Assembly (NCBI GenBank): GCA_003255065.1
Contig: QAOA01002887.1
Span: forward strand, 364,678-428,677
Direction: 5' to 3'
DNA: 64,000 nucleotides
Source: Cercis canadensis
Lineage: Eukaryota; Streptophyta; Magnoliopsida; Fabales; Fabaceae
Shown: piece by piece, positions 12,505-26,900 of the stretch
Position numbering within the stretch: position 1 is the first letter of the stretch
Layout: every line of letters begins with the position of its first letter
Position numbers and translations under genes: made by a program
The notes under the pieces: generated by a model
What the model was told of the DNA's origin: nothing
Database searches by the model: none
The model's input: only the letters and a program-made list of their open reading frames with translations

Positions 12505-15500
12505 AAACATTCCCGTCCCAGATACAGTGAACCTTCAGAAAAATATTTGACTCAGATATCGGGATGAACAGAAAAAGGTTCTCCGGGCAGATTTAGTGAC
12601 TGACAAGGAAACAGTTCCGTCCCAGATGCAGTAAACCATAATAAAAATATCCGACTCAGATACAAGGATTAACCGAAACAGGGTATTGGGGGCAGATATA
12701 GTGACTCACCAGGAAAAAGTCCCGTCCTAGATACAGTGAAACATAAGAAAAATATCTGAATCAGAAACCGGGTTGAACCGAAACAGGGTCCCGCGGTAGA
12801 TATAGTGACTCACTAGGAAACAGTCCCGTCCAAAATACAGTGAACCATAAGAAAAATATCCGACTCAGAAACAGGAAGGAACCGAAATAGGGTCCCGAGT
12901 TAGATATATTGACTCCCTAGGAAACAGTCTAGTCCCAGATACAGTGAACCATAAGAAAAATATCTAAGTCAGAAAAAGGGATGAACCGAAACAGGGTCCC
13001 AAGGTAGATATAGTGACTCACCAGGAAACAATCCCGTCCCAAATACAGTGAACCATAAGAAAAATATCTGAGTCATAAACAGGGAGGAACCGAAATAGGG
13101 TCCCGAGGCAGATATAGTGACTCTCCAGGAAACAGTCCAGTCCCAGATACAGTGAACCATATGCAAAATATCTAAGTCAGAAATAAGGATAAGCCGAAAC
13201 AGGGTCTCGAGATGATATAGTGACTTACCATGAAACATTCCCGTCCCAGATACAGTGAACCTTAAGAAAAATATCTGACACAGATATCGGGATGAACAGA
13301 AAAAGGGTCTCAGGGCAGAGTTAGTGACTGACAAGGAAACAGTTCCCTCCCAGATGCAGTAAACCATAAGAAAAATATCCGACTCAGATACAAGGATTAA
13401 CTGAAACAGGGTACTGGGGGCAGATATAGTGACTCACCAGGAAAAAGTCCCGTCCCAGATACAGTGAACCATAAGAAAAATATCTGAGTCAGAAACAGGG
13501 TTAAACCGAAACAGGGTCCCGGGCTAGATGTAGTGACTCATCAGGAAACATTCCCGTCCCGAATACAGTGAACCATAAGAAAAATATCTGACTCAGAAAC
13601 AGGGACGAACCGAAATAGGGTCCCGACGCAGATATAGTGACTCCCCAGGAAACAGTCCAGTCCCAGATATAATGAACCATAAGCAAAATATCTAAGTTAG
13701 AAACAGGGATAAGCCGAAACAGGGTCCCGGGAAAATATAATGACTTACCTTGAAACATTCCCGTCCCAGAAACAGTGAACCTTCAGAAAAATATCTAACT
13801 CAGATATCGGTATGAACAGAAAAAGGGTCTCAGGGCAGATTTGGTGACTGACAAGGAAACAGTTCTGTCCCAGATGCCGTAAACCAAAATAAAAATATCC
13901 GACTCAGACACAATAATTAACCAAAACAGGGTACTTGGGGCAGATATAGTACCTCACCAGGAAAAAGTCTCGTCCTAGATACTGTGAAGCATAAGAAAAA
14001 TATCTGAGTCAGAAACAGGGTTGAACCGAAACAAGGTCCCGGGGTAGATATAGTGACTCACCAGGAAACAGTCCCGTCCAAAATACAGTCAACCCTCAGA
14101 AAAATATCCGACTCAGATACAAGGATGAACCGAAACAGGGTCCTGGGGCATATATAGTGACTCAACAGGAAACAGACCCGTCCAAGATACAGTGATCCAT
14201 ATGAAAAATATCTGACTCAGATATACGGATAAACCGAAACAGGGTCCCGGGGCAGATTTAGTGACTCAGAAGGAAACAGTCCCGTCCTAGATATAGTGAA
14301 CCATAAGAAAAATATCCGATTTAGATAGAAGGATGAACCGAAACAGGATCCCGGGGAAGATATAGTGACTCACTAGGAAACAGTCCCGTCCTAGATACAG
14401 TGAACATAAAGAAAAATGTCCTAGTCAAAAACAGAAAGGAACCGAAATAGCGTCCCGAGGCAGATATAGTGACTCCCCAGGAAACAGTCCAGTCCCAGAT
14501 ACAGTGAACCATAAGCAAAATATGCGAGTCAGAAACAGGGATAAACTGCAACAGGGTCCCGGGGCAGATACATTGACTTACCATGAAACATTCCCGTCCC
14601 AGATACAGTTAAACATAAGAAAAATATCTGACTCAGATACAGGGATGAACAGAAACAGGGTCTCGGGGCAGATTTAGTGACTGACAAGGAAACAATTCCG
14701 TCCCAGATACAGTAAACCATAAGTAAAATATCCGACACAGATACAAGGATGAAACGAAACAGGGTCCCGGGGCAAATATTGTGACTCCCAACGAAACATT
14801 CCCATTCCAGGTACAGTGAACCATAAGAAAAATATATGGCTCAGATATAGGGATGAACCGAAACAGGGTCCAGCGACAGGTTTAGTGAATTACAAGGAAA
14901 CAGTCCAATCACAGATACAGTAAACCATAAGGAAAATATGGGACTCAGATACAAGGATGAACCGAAACAGGGTCCTGTGGCAGATATAGTGACTCACCAG
15001 GAAACAGTCCCGTCACAGATAAAGTGAACCATAAGAAAAATATCCGAGTCAGAAAAAGGGAGGAACCGAAATAGGGTCCCAAGGAAGATATGGTGACTCC
15101 CCAGGAAACAGTCCAATCCCAGTTACAGTGAACCATAACCAAAATATCTAAGTCAGAAACAAGGATAAGCCAAAACAGGGTCCCGGGAAGATATAGTGAC
15201 TTACCAAGAAACATTCCCGTCCCAGATACAGTGAACCATCAGAAAAATATCTGACTCAGATATTGGGATGAACAGAAAAAGGGTCTCGGGGCAGATTTTG
15301 TGACTGACAAGGAAACAGTTCCGTCCCAGATGCGGTAAACCATAAGAAAAATATATGACTCAGATACAAGGACTAACCGAAACAGGGTCTTGAGGGTAGA
15401 TATAGTGTCTCACCAGGAAAAAGTCCTGTCCTAGATACAGTGAACCATAAGAAAAATATCTGAGTCAGAAACAGGGAGGATATCGAAATAGGGTCCCGAT

Positions 15501-16085
15501 GCAGATATAGTCTCTCCCCAGGAAACAGTCCAGTCCCAGATACACTGAACCATAAGCAAAATACCTAAGTCAGAAACAGGGATAAGCCGGAACAGGGTCC
15601 CGGGAAGATATAGTGATATACCATAAAACATTCCCGTCCCATATACAGTGAACCATCAGAAAAATATCTGACTCAGATATAGGGATGAACAAAAAAGTGT
15701 CTCGGGGCAAATTTAGTGACTGACAGGGGAACAGTTCCGTCCCAGATGCAGTAAACCATAAGAAAAATATCCGACTCAGATACAAGGATTAACTGAAACA
15801 GGGTACTGAGGGCAGATATAGTGACTCACCAGGAAAAAGCCCCGTCCTAGATACAGTGAACCATAAGAAAAGTATCTGAGTCAGAAACAGGGTTGAACCG
15901 AAACAGGGTCCCGGGGTAGATATAGTGACTCACCAGGAAGCAGTCCCATCCCCAAATAAAGTGAACCATTAGAAAAATATTCGAGTCAGAAACAGGGAGG
16001 AACCGAAATAGGGTCCCGACGCAGATATAGTGACTCCGCAGGAAACAGTCCAGTCCCATATACAGTGAACCATAAGCAAAATATG
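12505..16085. repeat. Segmental duplication X, copy 2
   Basis: Partner of 1,090-4,645 at an offset of 11,415-11,416 bp. The match to copy 1 stops close to 16,085: just before it both read cagtcccatatacagtgaac, then the left copy continues with atctaagtcag and this copy with atgcgagtcag, the start of duplication Y. The position is therefore a junction between two duplicated blocks. Confidence 0.75.
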
Positions 16086-19000
16086 CGAGTCAGAAAAAGG
16101 GATAAACCGCAACAGGGTCCCGGGGTAGATACAGTGACTTACCATGAAACATTCCCGTCCCAGAGACAGTTAAACATAAGAAAAATATTTGACTCAGATA
16201 TAGGGATGAACAGAAACAGGGTCTCGGGGCAGATTTAGTGACTCACAAGGAAACAGTTCCGTCCCAGATACAGTAAACCTTAAGTAAAATATCCGACTCA
16301 GATACAAGGATGAAACGAAACAGGTTCCCGGGGCATATATTGTGACTCACCAGGAAACATTCCCATTCCAGATACAGTGAACCATAAGAAAAATATATGG
16401 CTCAGATATAGGGATGAACCGAAACAGGGTCCCGCGGTAGATTTAGTGAATTACAAAGAAACAGTCCGGTCCCATATACAGTACACCATAAGGAAAATAT
16501 CAGACTCAGATACAAGGATGAACCGAAACAGGGTCCTGTGGCAGATATAGTGACTCACCAGGAAACAGTCCTGTCCCAGATAAAGTCAACCATAAGAAAA
16601 ATATCCGAGTCAGAAACAGGGAGGAACCGAAATAGGGTCCCGAGGAAGATATAGTGACTCCCTAAGAAACAGTCCAGTCCCAGATGCAGTAAACCATAAG
16701 AAAAATATCCGACTCAGATACAAGGACTAACCGAAACAGGGTACTGGGGGCAGATATAGTGACTCACTAGCAAAAAGTCCCGTCCTAGATACAGTGAACC
16801 ATAAGAAAAATATCCGAGTCAGAAATAGGGAGGAACCGAAATAGGGTCCCGAGGCAGATAAAGTGACTCCCCAGGAAACAGTCCAGTCCCAGAGACACTG
16901 AACCATAAGCAAAATATATAAGTCAGAAAAATATTTGACTCAGATATCGGGATTATCCGAAACAGGGTCCCGAGGTAGATATAGTGACTCACCAGGAAAC
17001 AGTCCCGTCCCAAATACAGTGAACCATAAGAAAAATATCCGACTCAAATACAACGATGAACCGAAACAGAGTCCCGGGGCATATATAGTGACTCAACAGG
17101 AAACAGTCCCGTCCCAGATACAGTGATCCATATGAAAAATGTCTGACTCAGATATACGATAAACCGAAAGAGGGTCCCGAGGCAGATTTAGTGACTCAGA
17201 AGGAAACAGTCCCGTCATAGATACAGTTAACCATAAGAAAAATATCCGATTTAGATAGAAGGATGAACCGAAACAGGGTCCCGGGGAAGATATAGTCACT
17301 CACCAGGAAACAGTCTCGTCCTAGATACAGTGAACCATAAGAAAAATATCCTAGTCAGAAACAGAGAGGAACCGAAATAGCGTCCCGAGCCAGATATAGT
17401 GACTCCCCTGGAAACAGTCCAGTCCCAGATACATTGAACCATAAGCAAAATATGCGAGTCAGAAAGAAGGATAAACCGCAACAGGGTCCCGGGGAAGATA
17501 TAGTGACTTACCATGAAACATTCCCGTCCCAGATACAGTTAAACATAAGAAAAATATCTGACTCAGATATAGGGCTGAACAGAAACAGGGTCTCGGGGCA
17601 GATATTGTGACTGATATAGAAACAGTTCCGTCCCAGATGCAGTAAACCATAAGAAAAATATCCGACTCAGATACAAGGACTAACAGAAAAAGCGTACTGG
17701 GGACAGATATAGTGACTCAGCAAGAAAAAGTCCCGTCCTCGATACAGGGAACCATAAGAAAAATATTTGAGTCAGAAACAGGGTTGAACTGAAATAGTGT
17801 GCCGGGGAAGATATAGTGACTCACCAGGAAACAGTCCCGTTCCAAATACAATGAACCATAAGAAAAATATCCTAGTCAGAAACAGAGAGGAACTGAAATA
17901 GGGTCCCGTGGCAGATATAGTGACTCCCCAAGAAACAGTCCAATCCCAGTTACACTGAACCATAAGCAAAATATCTAAGTCAGAAACAGGGATAAGCCGA
18001 AACAGGGTCCCGAGAAGATATAGTGACTTACCATGAATCATTCCCGTCACAGATACAGTGAACTATTAGAAAAATATCTGCCTCAGATATCGGGATGAAA
18101 AAAAAAAAGGCCTCGGGGCAGATTTAGTGATTGACAAGGAAACAGTTCCGTCCCAGATGCAATAAACCATAAGAAAAATATCCGACTCAGATGCAAGGAT
18201 CAAACGAAACAGGGTACTGGGGGCAGATATAGTGACTCACTAGGAAAAAGTCCCGTCTTAGATATAGTGAATCATAAGAAAAATATCTGAGTCAGAAACA
18301 GGGTTGAACCGAAACAGGGTCCCAGGGTAGATATAGTGACTCAACAGGAAACAGTCCCGTCCCATATAAAGTGAACCATAAGAAAAATATCCAAGGCAGA
18401 AACAAGGAAGAACGGAAATAGGGTCCCGAGGCAGATATAGTGACTCCCCAGGAAACAGTCCAGTCCCAGATACAGTGAACCATAAGCAAAATATCTAAGT
18501 CAGAAACAGGGATAAGCCGAAACAGGGTCCCGGGAAGATATAGCGACTTACCATGAAACCTACCCGTCCTAGATACAGTGAACCATCAGAAGAATATTTG
18601 ACTCAGATAACGGGATTAACCGAAACAGGGTCCCGGGGTAAATATAGTGACTCACCAGGAAATAGTCACATCCCAAATACAGTGAACCATAAGAAAAATA
18701 TCCGACTCAGAGACAACAATGAACCGAAACAGAGTCCCGGGGCATATATAGTGACTCAGCAGGAAACTGTCCCGTCCCCAATACAGTGAACCATAAGAAA
18801 AATATCCTAGTCAGAAACAAAGAGGAACCCAAATAGGGTCCCGATGGAGATATAGTGACTCCCCAGGAAACAGTCCAGTCCCAGATACACTGAACCATAA
18901 GCAAAATATCTAAGTCAGAAACAGGGATAAGCCGAAACAGTGTCCCGGGAAGATATAGTGACTTACCATGAAACATTCCCGTCCCAGATACAGTGAACCT

Positions 19001-19160
19001 TCAGAAAAATATCTGACTCAGATATCGGGATGAACACAAAAAGGTTCTCGGGGCAGATTTAGTGACTAACAAGGAAACAGTTCCGTCCCAGATGCAGTAA
19101 ACCATAGGAAAAATATCCGACCCAGATACAAGGATTAACCGAAATAGGGTACTGAGGGCA
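16076..19160. repeat. Segmental duplication Y, copy 2
   Basis: Partner of 8,880-12,180 (offset 7,192, then 6,985 bp). Its right half, from about 17,810, is present a third time at about 29,640, so that part exists in three copies in the window. All three copies keep the same 11-A run before ggcctcgggg (near 11,113, 18,098 and 29,929). Confidence 0.8.
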
Positions 19161-20990
19161 GATATAATGACTCACCAGGAAAACGTCTCGTCCTACATAC
19201 AGTGAACCATAAGAAAAATATCTGAGTCAGAAACAGGGTTGAACCGAGACAGAGTCCCGTGGTATATGTAGTGAGTCACCAGGAAACAATCCCGTCCCAA
19301 ATACAGTGAACCATAAGAAAAATATCCGAGTCAAAAACATGGAGGAACCGAAATAGGGTCCCGAGGCAGATATAGTGACTCCCCAGGAAACAGTCTACTC
19401 CTAGATACAATGAACCAAAAGCAAAATATCTAAGTTAGAAACAGGGATAAGCCGAAACAGGGTCCCGGGAAGATATAGTGATTTACAATGAAAAATTCCC
19501 GTCCCAGATACAGTGAACCATCGGAAAAATATCTGACTCAGATATCGGGATGAACAGAAAAAAGGGTCTCGGGGCAGATTTAGTGATTGACAAGGAAACA
19601 GTTCTGTCCCAGATGCAGTAAACCCTAAGAAAAACATCCGACTCAGATACAAGGATTAACCGAAACAGGGTACTGGGGGTAGATATAGTGACTCACCAGG
19701 AAAAAGTCTCGTCCTAGATACAGTGAATCATAAGAAAAATATCTGAGTCAAAAACAGGGTTGAGCCGAAATGGGGTTCCAGGGTAGATATAGTGACTCAC
19801 CAGGAAATAGTCCCGTCCCAAATAAAGTGAACCATAAGAAAAATATTCGAGTCAGAAACAGGGAGGAACCGAAATAGGGTTCCGACGCAGATATAGTGAC
19901 TCCCCAGGAAACAGTCCAGTTCCGGATACAGTGAACCATAAGCAAAATATCTAAGTCAGAAACAGGGATAAGCCGAAACAGGGTCCCGGGAAGATATAGT
20001 GACTTACCATGAAACATTCCCGTCCCAGATACAGTGAACCTTCAAAAAAATATTTCACTCAGATATCGGGATGAACAGAAAAAGGGTCTCAGGGCATATT
20101 TAGTGACTGACAAGGAAACAGTTCCGTCCCAGATCCAGTAAACCATAAGAAAAATATCCGACTCAGATACAAGGATTAACCGAAACAGGGTACTGGGTGC
20201 AGATATAGTGACTCACCAGGAAAAAGTCCCGTCCTAGATACAGTGAACCATAAGAAAAATATCTGTGTCAGAAAAAGGGTTGAACCGAAACAGGGTCCCG
20301 GGGCAGATATAGTGACTCACCAGGAAACAGTCCTGTCCCAAATATAGTGAACCATAAGAATAATATCCGACTCAGAAACAGGGAGGAACCGAAATAGGGT
20401 CCCGAGGCAGATATAGTGACTCCCCAGGAAACAGTCCAGTCCCAGATACAGTGAATCATAAGAAAAATATCTAAGTCAGAATCAGAGTTGAACCGAAACA
20501 GGGTCCCGGGGTAGATATAGTGACACACTAGGAAACAGTCGCATCCCAAATACAGTGAACCATAAGAAAAATATCTAAGTCATAAACAGGGAGCAACAGA
20601 AATAGGGTCCCGTGGCAGATATAGTGACTCCCCAGGAAACAATCCAGTCCCAGATACAGTGAACCATAAGCAAAATATCTAAGTCAGAAACAAAGATAAG
20701 CCGAAACAGGGTCCCGGGAAGATATAGTGACTTACCATCAAACATTCCTATCCCAGATACAGTGATCGTTCAGAAAAATATCTGACTCAGATATCGGGAT
20801 GAACAGAAAAAGGGTCTTAGGGCAGATTTAGTGACAGACAAGGAAACAGTTCCCTCCCAGATGCTGTAAACCATAAGAAAAATATCCGACTTAGATACAA
20901 GGATTATCTGAAACAGGGTACTGGGGGCAGATATAGTGACTCACCAGGAAAAAGTCTCGTCCTAGATACAGTGATCCATAAGAAAACTAT
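17810..20990. repeat. Segmental duplication Z, copy 1
   Basis: About 3.2 kb that matches about 29,640-32,820 at an offset of 11,831 bp, falling to 11,829 bp by about 20,268. Shared private variants include cctacccgtcctagatac (near 18,559 and 30,390), gccgaaatggggttcc (near 19,764 and 31,593) and cattcctatcccag (near 20,742 and 32,571). Ends are approximate. Confidence 0.8.
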
Positions 20991-23900
20991 CTGAGTCAGA
21001 AACAGGGTTGAACCGAAACAGGGTCCTGGGGTAGATATAGTGACTCACCAGGAAACAGTCCCGTCCCAAATACAGTGAACCATAAGAGAAATATCCGAGT
21101 CAGAAACTGGGAGGAACCGAAATAGGTTCCCGAGGCAGATATAATGACTCCCCAGGAAACAGTCCAGTCCCAGATACAGTGAACCATAAGAAAAATATAT
21201 GAGTCAGAAACAAAGTTGAACCGAAACAGGGTCCCGGGGTAAATATAGTGACTCACCAGGAAACAGTCCTGTCCCAACTATGGTGAATCATAAGAAAAAT
21301 AACCGACTCAGAAACAGGGAGGAACCGAAATAAGGTCCCGACGCAGATATATTGACTCCCCAGGAAACAGTCCAGTGCCAGATACAGTGAACCATAAGAA
21401 AAATATCTAAGTCAGAAACAGGGATAAGCCGAAACAGGGTCCCGGGAAGATATAGTGACTTACCATGAAACATTCCTGTCACAGATACAGTGAACCATGA
21501 GAAATATATCTGCCTCAGATATCTGGATGAACAAAAAAAGGATCTCGGGCTAGATTTAGTGACTGACAAGGAAACATTTCCGTCCCAGATGCAGTAAACC
21601 ATAAGAAAAATATGCGACTCAGATGCAAGGATCAACCGAAACAGGGTACTGGGGGCAGATATAGAGACTCACTAGGGAAAAGTCCAATCCTAGATACAGT
21701 GAATCATAAGAAAAATATCTGAGTCAGAAACAGGGTTGAACCGAAACAGGGTCCCGGGGTAGATATAGTGACTCAACAAGAAACAGTCCCGTCCCAAATA
21801 AAGTGAACCATAAAAAAAATATCCGAGTCAGAAGCAAGGAATAACAGAAATAAGGTCCCGAGGCAGATATAGTGACTCCCCAGGAAACAATCCAGTCCCA
21901 GATACATGAACCTTCAGAAAAATATCTGACTCAGATATCGGGATGAACAGAAAAAGGTTTTCAGGGAATATTTAGTGACTAACAAGGAAACAGTTCCGTC
22001 CCAGATGCAGTAAACCATAAGAAAAATATCTGACTCAGATACAATGACTAACCGAAACAGGGTACTGGGGGCAGATATAGTGACTCACTAGGAAAAAGTC
22101 CCGTCCTAGATATAGTGAACCATAAGAAAAATATCTGAGTTAGAAACATGGTTGAACCGAGACAAGGTCCCGTGGTAGATATAGCGACTCACCAAGAAAT
22201 AGTCCCGTCCCAAATAAAGTGAACCATAAGAAAAATATTCGAGTCAGAACCAGGGAGGAACCGAAATAGGGTCCCGACGCAGATATAGGGACTCCCCAGG
22301 AAACAGTCCAGTGCCAGATACAGTGAACCATAAGCAAAATATCTAAGTCAGAAACATGGATAAGCCGAAACAGGGTCTCGGGAAGATATATTGACATACC
22401 ATGAAACATTCCCGTCCCAGATACAGTGAACCTTCAGAAAAATATTTGACTCTGATATCGGGATGAACAGAAAAAGGGACTCAGGGCAGATTTAGTGACT
22501 GACACGGAAACAGTTCTTTCCCAGATGCAGTAAACCATAAGAAAAATATCCGACTTAGATACAAGGATTAACCGAAACAGGGTACTAGGTGTAGATATAG
22601 TGACTCACCAGGAAAAAGTCCCGTCCTAGATACAGTGAACCATAAGAAAAATGTCTGAGTCAGAAACAGGGTTGAACCGAAACAGGGTCCCGGGTTAGAT
22701 ATAGTGACTCACCAGGAAACAGTACCGTCCCAAATACAGTGAAGCATAAGAAAAATTTCCGACTCAGAAACAGGCAGGAACCGAAATAGGGTCCCGAGGA
22801 ATATATATCGACTCCCTAGGAAACATTCCCGTCCCAGATACAGTGAACCATCAAAAAAATATTTGAGTCAGAAACAGGGAGGAACCGAAATAGGGTTCCG
22901 ACGCAGATATAGTGACTCCCCAGGAAACAGTCCAGTTCCAGATACAGTGAACCATAAGCAAAATATCTAAGTCAGAAACAGGGATAAGCCGAAACAGGGT
23001 CCCGGGAAGATATAGTGACTTACCATGAAACATTCCCGTCCCAGATACAGTGAACCTTCCGAAAAATATTTCACTCAGATATCGGGATGAACAGGAAAAG
23101 GGTCTCGGGGCAGATTTAGTGACTGACAAGGAAACAGTTCCGTCCCAGATGCAGTAAACCATAAGAAAAATATTCGACTCAGATACAAGGATTAACCGAA
23201 ACAGGGTACTGGGGGTAGATATAGTGACTCACCAGCAAAAAGTCCCGTCCTAGATATAGTGAACCATAAGAAAAATATCTGAGTCAAACACAGGGTTGAA
23301 CCGAAACAGGGTCTCGGGATAGATATAGTGACTCACAAGGAAAAAGTCCCGTCCCAAATAAAGTGAACCATAAGAAAAATATCCGAGTCAGAAACAGGGA
23401 GGAACCGAAATAGGTTCCCGACGGAGATATAGTGACTCCCCAGGAAACAGTCCAGTCCCAGATACACTGAACCATAAGCAAAATATCTAAGTCAGAAACA
23501 GGGATAAGCCGAAACAGGGTCCCGGGAAGATATAGTGACTTACCATGAAACATTCCCGTCCCAGATACAGTGAACCTTCAGAAAAATATTTGACTCAGAT
23601 ATCGGGATGAACAGAAAAAGGGTCTCAGGGCAGATTTAGTGACTGACAAGGAAACAATTCCGTCCCAGATGAAGTAAACCATAATAAAAATATCCGGCTC
23701 AGATAAAAGGATTAATAGAAACAGGGTACTAGGGGCAGATATAGTGACTCACAAGGAAAAAATCCTGTCCTAGATACAGTGAACCATAAGAAAAATATCT
23801 GAATCAGAAACAGGGTTGAACTGAAACAGGGTCCCGGGGTAGATATAGTGACTCACAAGGAAACAGTCCCGTCCCAATTACAGTGAACCATAAGAAAAAT

Positions 23901-23999
23901 ATCCGAGACAGAAACAGGGAGGAACCGAAATAGGGTCCCGAGGCAGATATAGTGACCCCCAGGAAACTGTCCTGTCCTAGATACAGTGAACCATAAGCA

Positions 24000-26900
24000 A
24001 AATATCTGAATCAGAAAAAGGGATAAGCTGAAACAGGGTCCGGGGAAAGATATAGTGACTTTCCATGAAACATTCCCGTCCCAGATACAGTGAACCATAA
24101 GAAAAATATCCGATTCAGATAGAAGGATGAACCGAAACAGGGTCCCGGGGAAGATATAGTGACTCACCAGGAAACAGTCCCGTCCTAGATACATTGAACC
24201 ATAAGAAAAATATCCTAGTCAGAAACAGAGAGGAACCGAAATAGCGTCCCGAGGCAGATATAGTGACTCCCCAGGAAACAGTCCAGTCCCAGATACAGTG
24301 AACCATAAGCAAAATATGCGAGTCAGAAACAGGGATAAACCGCAATAGGGTCCCGCGGCAGATATAGTGACATACCATGAAACATTCCCGTCCCAGATAC
24401 AGTTAAACATAAGAAAAATATCTGACTCAGATATAGGGATGAACAGAAACAGGGACTCGGGGCAGATTTTGTGACTCACAAGGAAACAGTTCCGTCCCAG
24501 ATGCAGTAAACCATAAGAAAAATATCTGACTCAGATACAAGGATTAACCGAAACAGTGTACTAGGGCCAGATATAGTGACTCACCAGGAAAAAGTTCCGT
24601 CCTAGATACAGTGAACCATAAGAAAAATATCTGAGTCAGAAACGGGGTTGAACCGAAACAAGGTCCCGTGGTAGATATAGTGACTCACCAGGAAACAGTC
24701 CCGTCCTAAATACAGTGAACCATAAGAAAAATATTCGACTCAGATACAAGGATGAACCGAAACAGGGTCCCGGGGCATATATAGTGACTCAACAGGAAAC
24801 AGACCCGTCCAAGATACAGTGATCCATATGAAAAATGTCTGACTCAGATATACGGATAAACTGAAACAGGGTCCCTGGGCAGATTCAGTGACTCAGAAGG
24901 AAACAGTCCCGTCCTAGATACAGTGAACCATAAGAAAAATATCAGAATTAGATAGAAGGATGAACTGAAATAGGGTCCTGGGGAAGATATAGTGACTCAC
25001 CAGGAAACAGTCCCGTCCTAGATACATTGAATAATAAGAAAAATATCCTAGTCAGAAACAGAGAGGAACCGAAATAGCGTCCCGAGGCAGATATAGTGAC
25101 TCCCCAGGAAACAGTCCAGTCCCAAATAAAGTGAACCATAAGCAAAATATGGAAGTCAGAAACAGGGATAAACCGCAACAGGGTCCCGGGGCAGATATAG
25201 TGACTTACCATGAAACTTTCCCGTCCCAGATACAGTTAAACATAAGAAAAATATCTGACTCAGATATAGAGATGAACAGAAACAGCGTCTCGGGGCAGAT
25301 TTAGTGACTGACAAGCAAACAGTTCCGTCCCAGATGTAGTAAACCAGAAGAAAAATATCTGACTCTGATACAAGGATGAACCGAAACAAGGTCCCGGGAC
25401 ATATATAGTGACTCAACAGGAAACAGACCCATCCAAGATACAGTGATCCATATGAAAAATGTCTGACTCAGATATACGGATATACCGAAACAGGGTCCCG
25501 GGGTGGAATTTAGTGACTCAGAAGGAAACAGTCCCGTCCTAGATACAGTGAACCATAAGAAAAATATCCGATTTAGATAGAAGGTTGAACCGAAACAGGG
25601 TCCCGGGGAAGATATAGTCACTCACCAGGCAACAGTCCCGTCCTAGATACAGTGAAACATAAGAAAAATATCCTATTTAGAAACAGAGAGGAACCGAAAT
25701 AGCGTCCCGAGGCAGATATAGTGACCCCCCAGGAAACAGTCCAGTCCCAAATACAGTGAACCTTAAGTAAAATATGCGAGTAAGAAACAGGGATAAACCG
25801 CAACAGGGTCCCGGGGCAGATATAGTGACTTACCATGAAACATTCCCGTCCCAGATATAGTTAAACATAAGAAAAATATCAGACTCAGATATAGGGATTA
25901 AGAGAAATAGGGTCTCGGGGCAGATTTAGTGACTGACAAGGAAACAGTTCCGTCCCAGATACAGTAAACCATAGGAAAAATTTCCGACTCCGATACAAGG
26001 ATGAAACGAAACAGGATCCCGGGGCAGATATTGTGACTCACCAGGAAACATTCCCATCCCAGATACAGTGAACCATAAGAAAAATATATGGCTTAGATAT
26101 AGGGATGAACCGAAACAGGGCCTCACAGCAGATTTAGTGACTTACAAGGAAACAGTCCGGTCCCAGATACAGTAAACCATAAGGAAAATATCAGACTCAG
26201 ATACAAGGATGAACCGAAACAGGGTCCTATGGCAGATGTAGTGACTCACCAGGAAACAGTCCCGTCCCAGATACAGTGAACCATAAGCCAAATATCTAAG
26301 TCAGAAATAGGGATAAGCCGAAACAGGGTCCCGGTAAGATATAGTGACGTACCAATAAACATTCCCATCCCAGATACAGTGAACCATCACAAAAATATCT
26401 GACTCAGATATCGGGATGAACAGAAAAAGGGTCTCAGGGAAGATTTAGTGACTGACAAGGAAACAGTTCTTTCCCAGATGCAGTAAACCATAAGAAAAAT
26501 ATCCGACTCAGATACAAGGATTAACTAAAACAGGGTACTGGGGGCAGATATAGTGACTCACCAGGAAAAAGTCCCGTCCTAGATACAGTGAACCATAAGA
26601 AAAATATCTGAGTCAGAAACAGGGATAAGCTGAAACAGGGTCCGGGGGAAGATATAGTGACTTTTCATGAAACATTCCCGTCTCAGATACAGTGAACCAT
26701 AAGAAAAATATCCGATTCAGATAGAAGGATGAACCGAAACAGGGTCCCGGGGAAGATATAGTGACTCACCAGGAAACAGTCCCGTCCTAGATACATTGAA
26801 CCATAAGAAAAATATCCTAGTCAGAAACAGAGTGGAACCGAAATAGCGTCCCGAGGCAGATATAGTGACTCCCCAGGAAACAGTCCAGTCCCAGATACAG

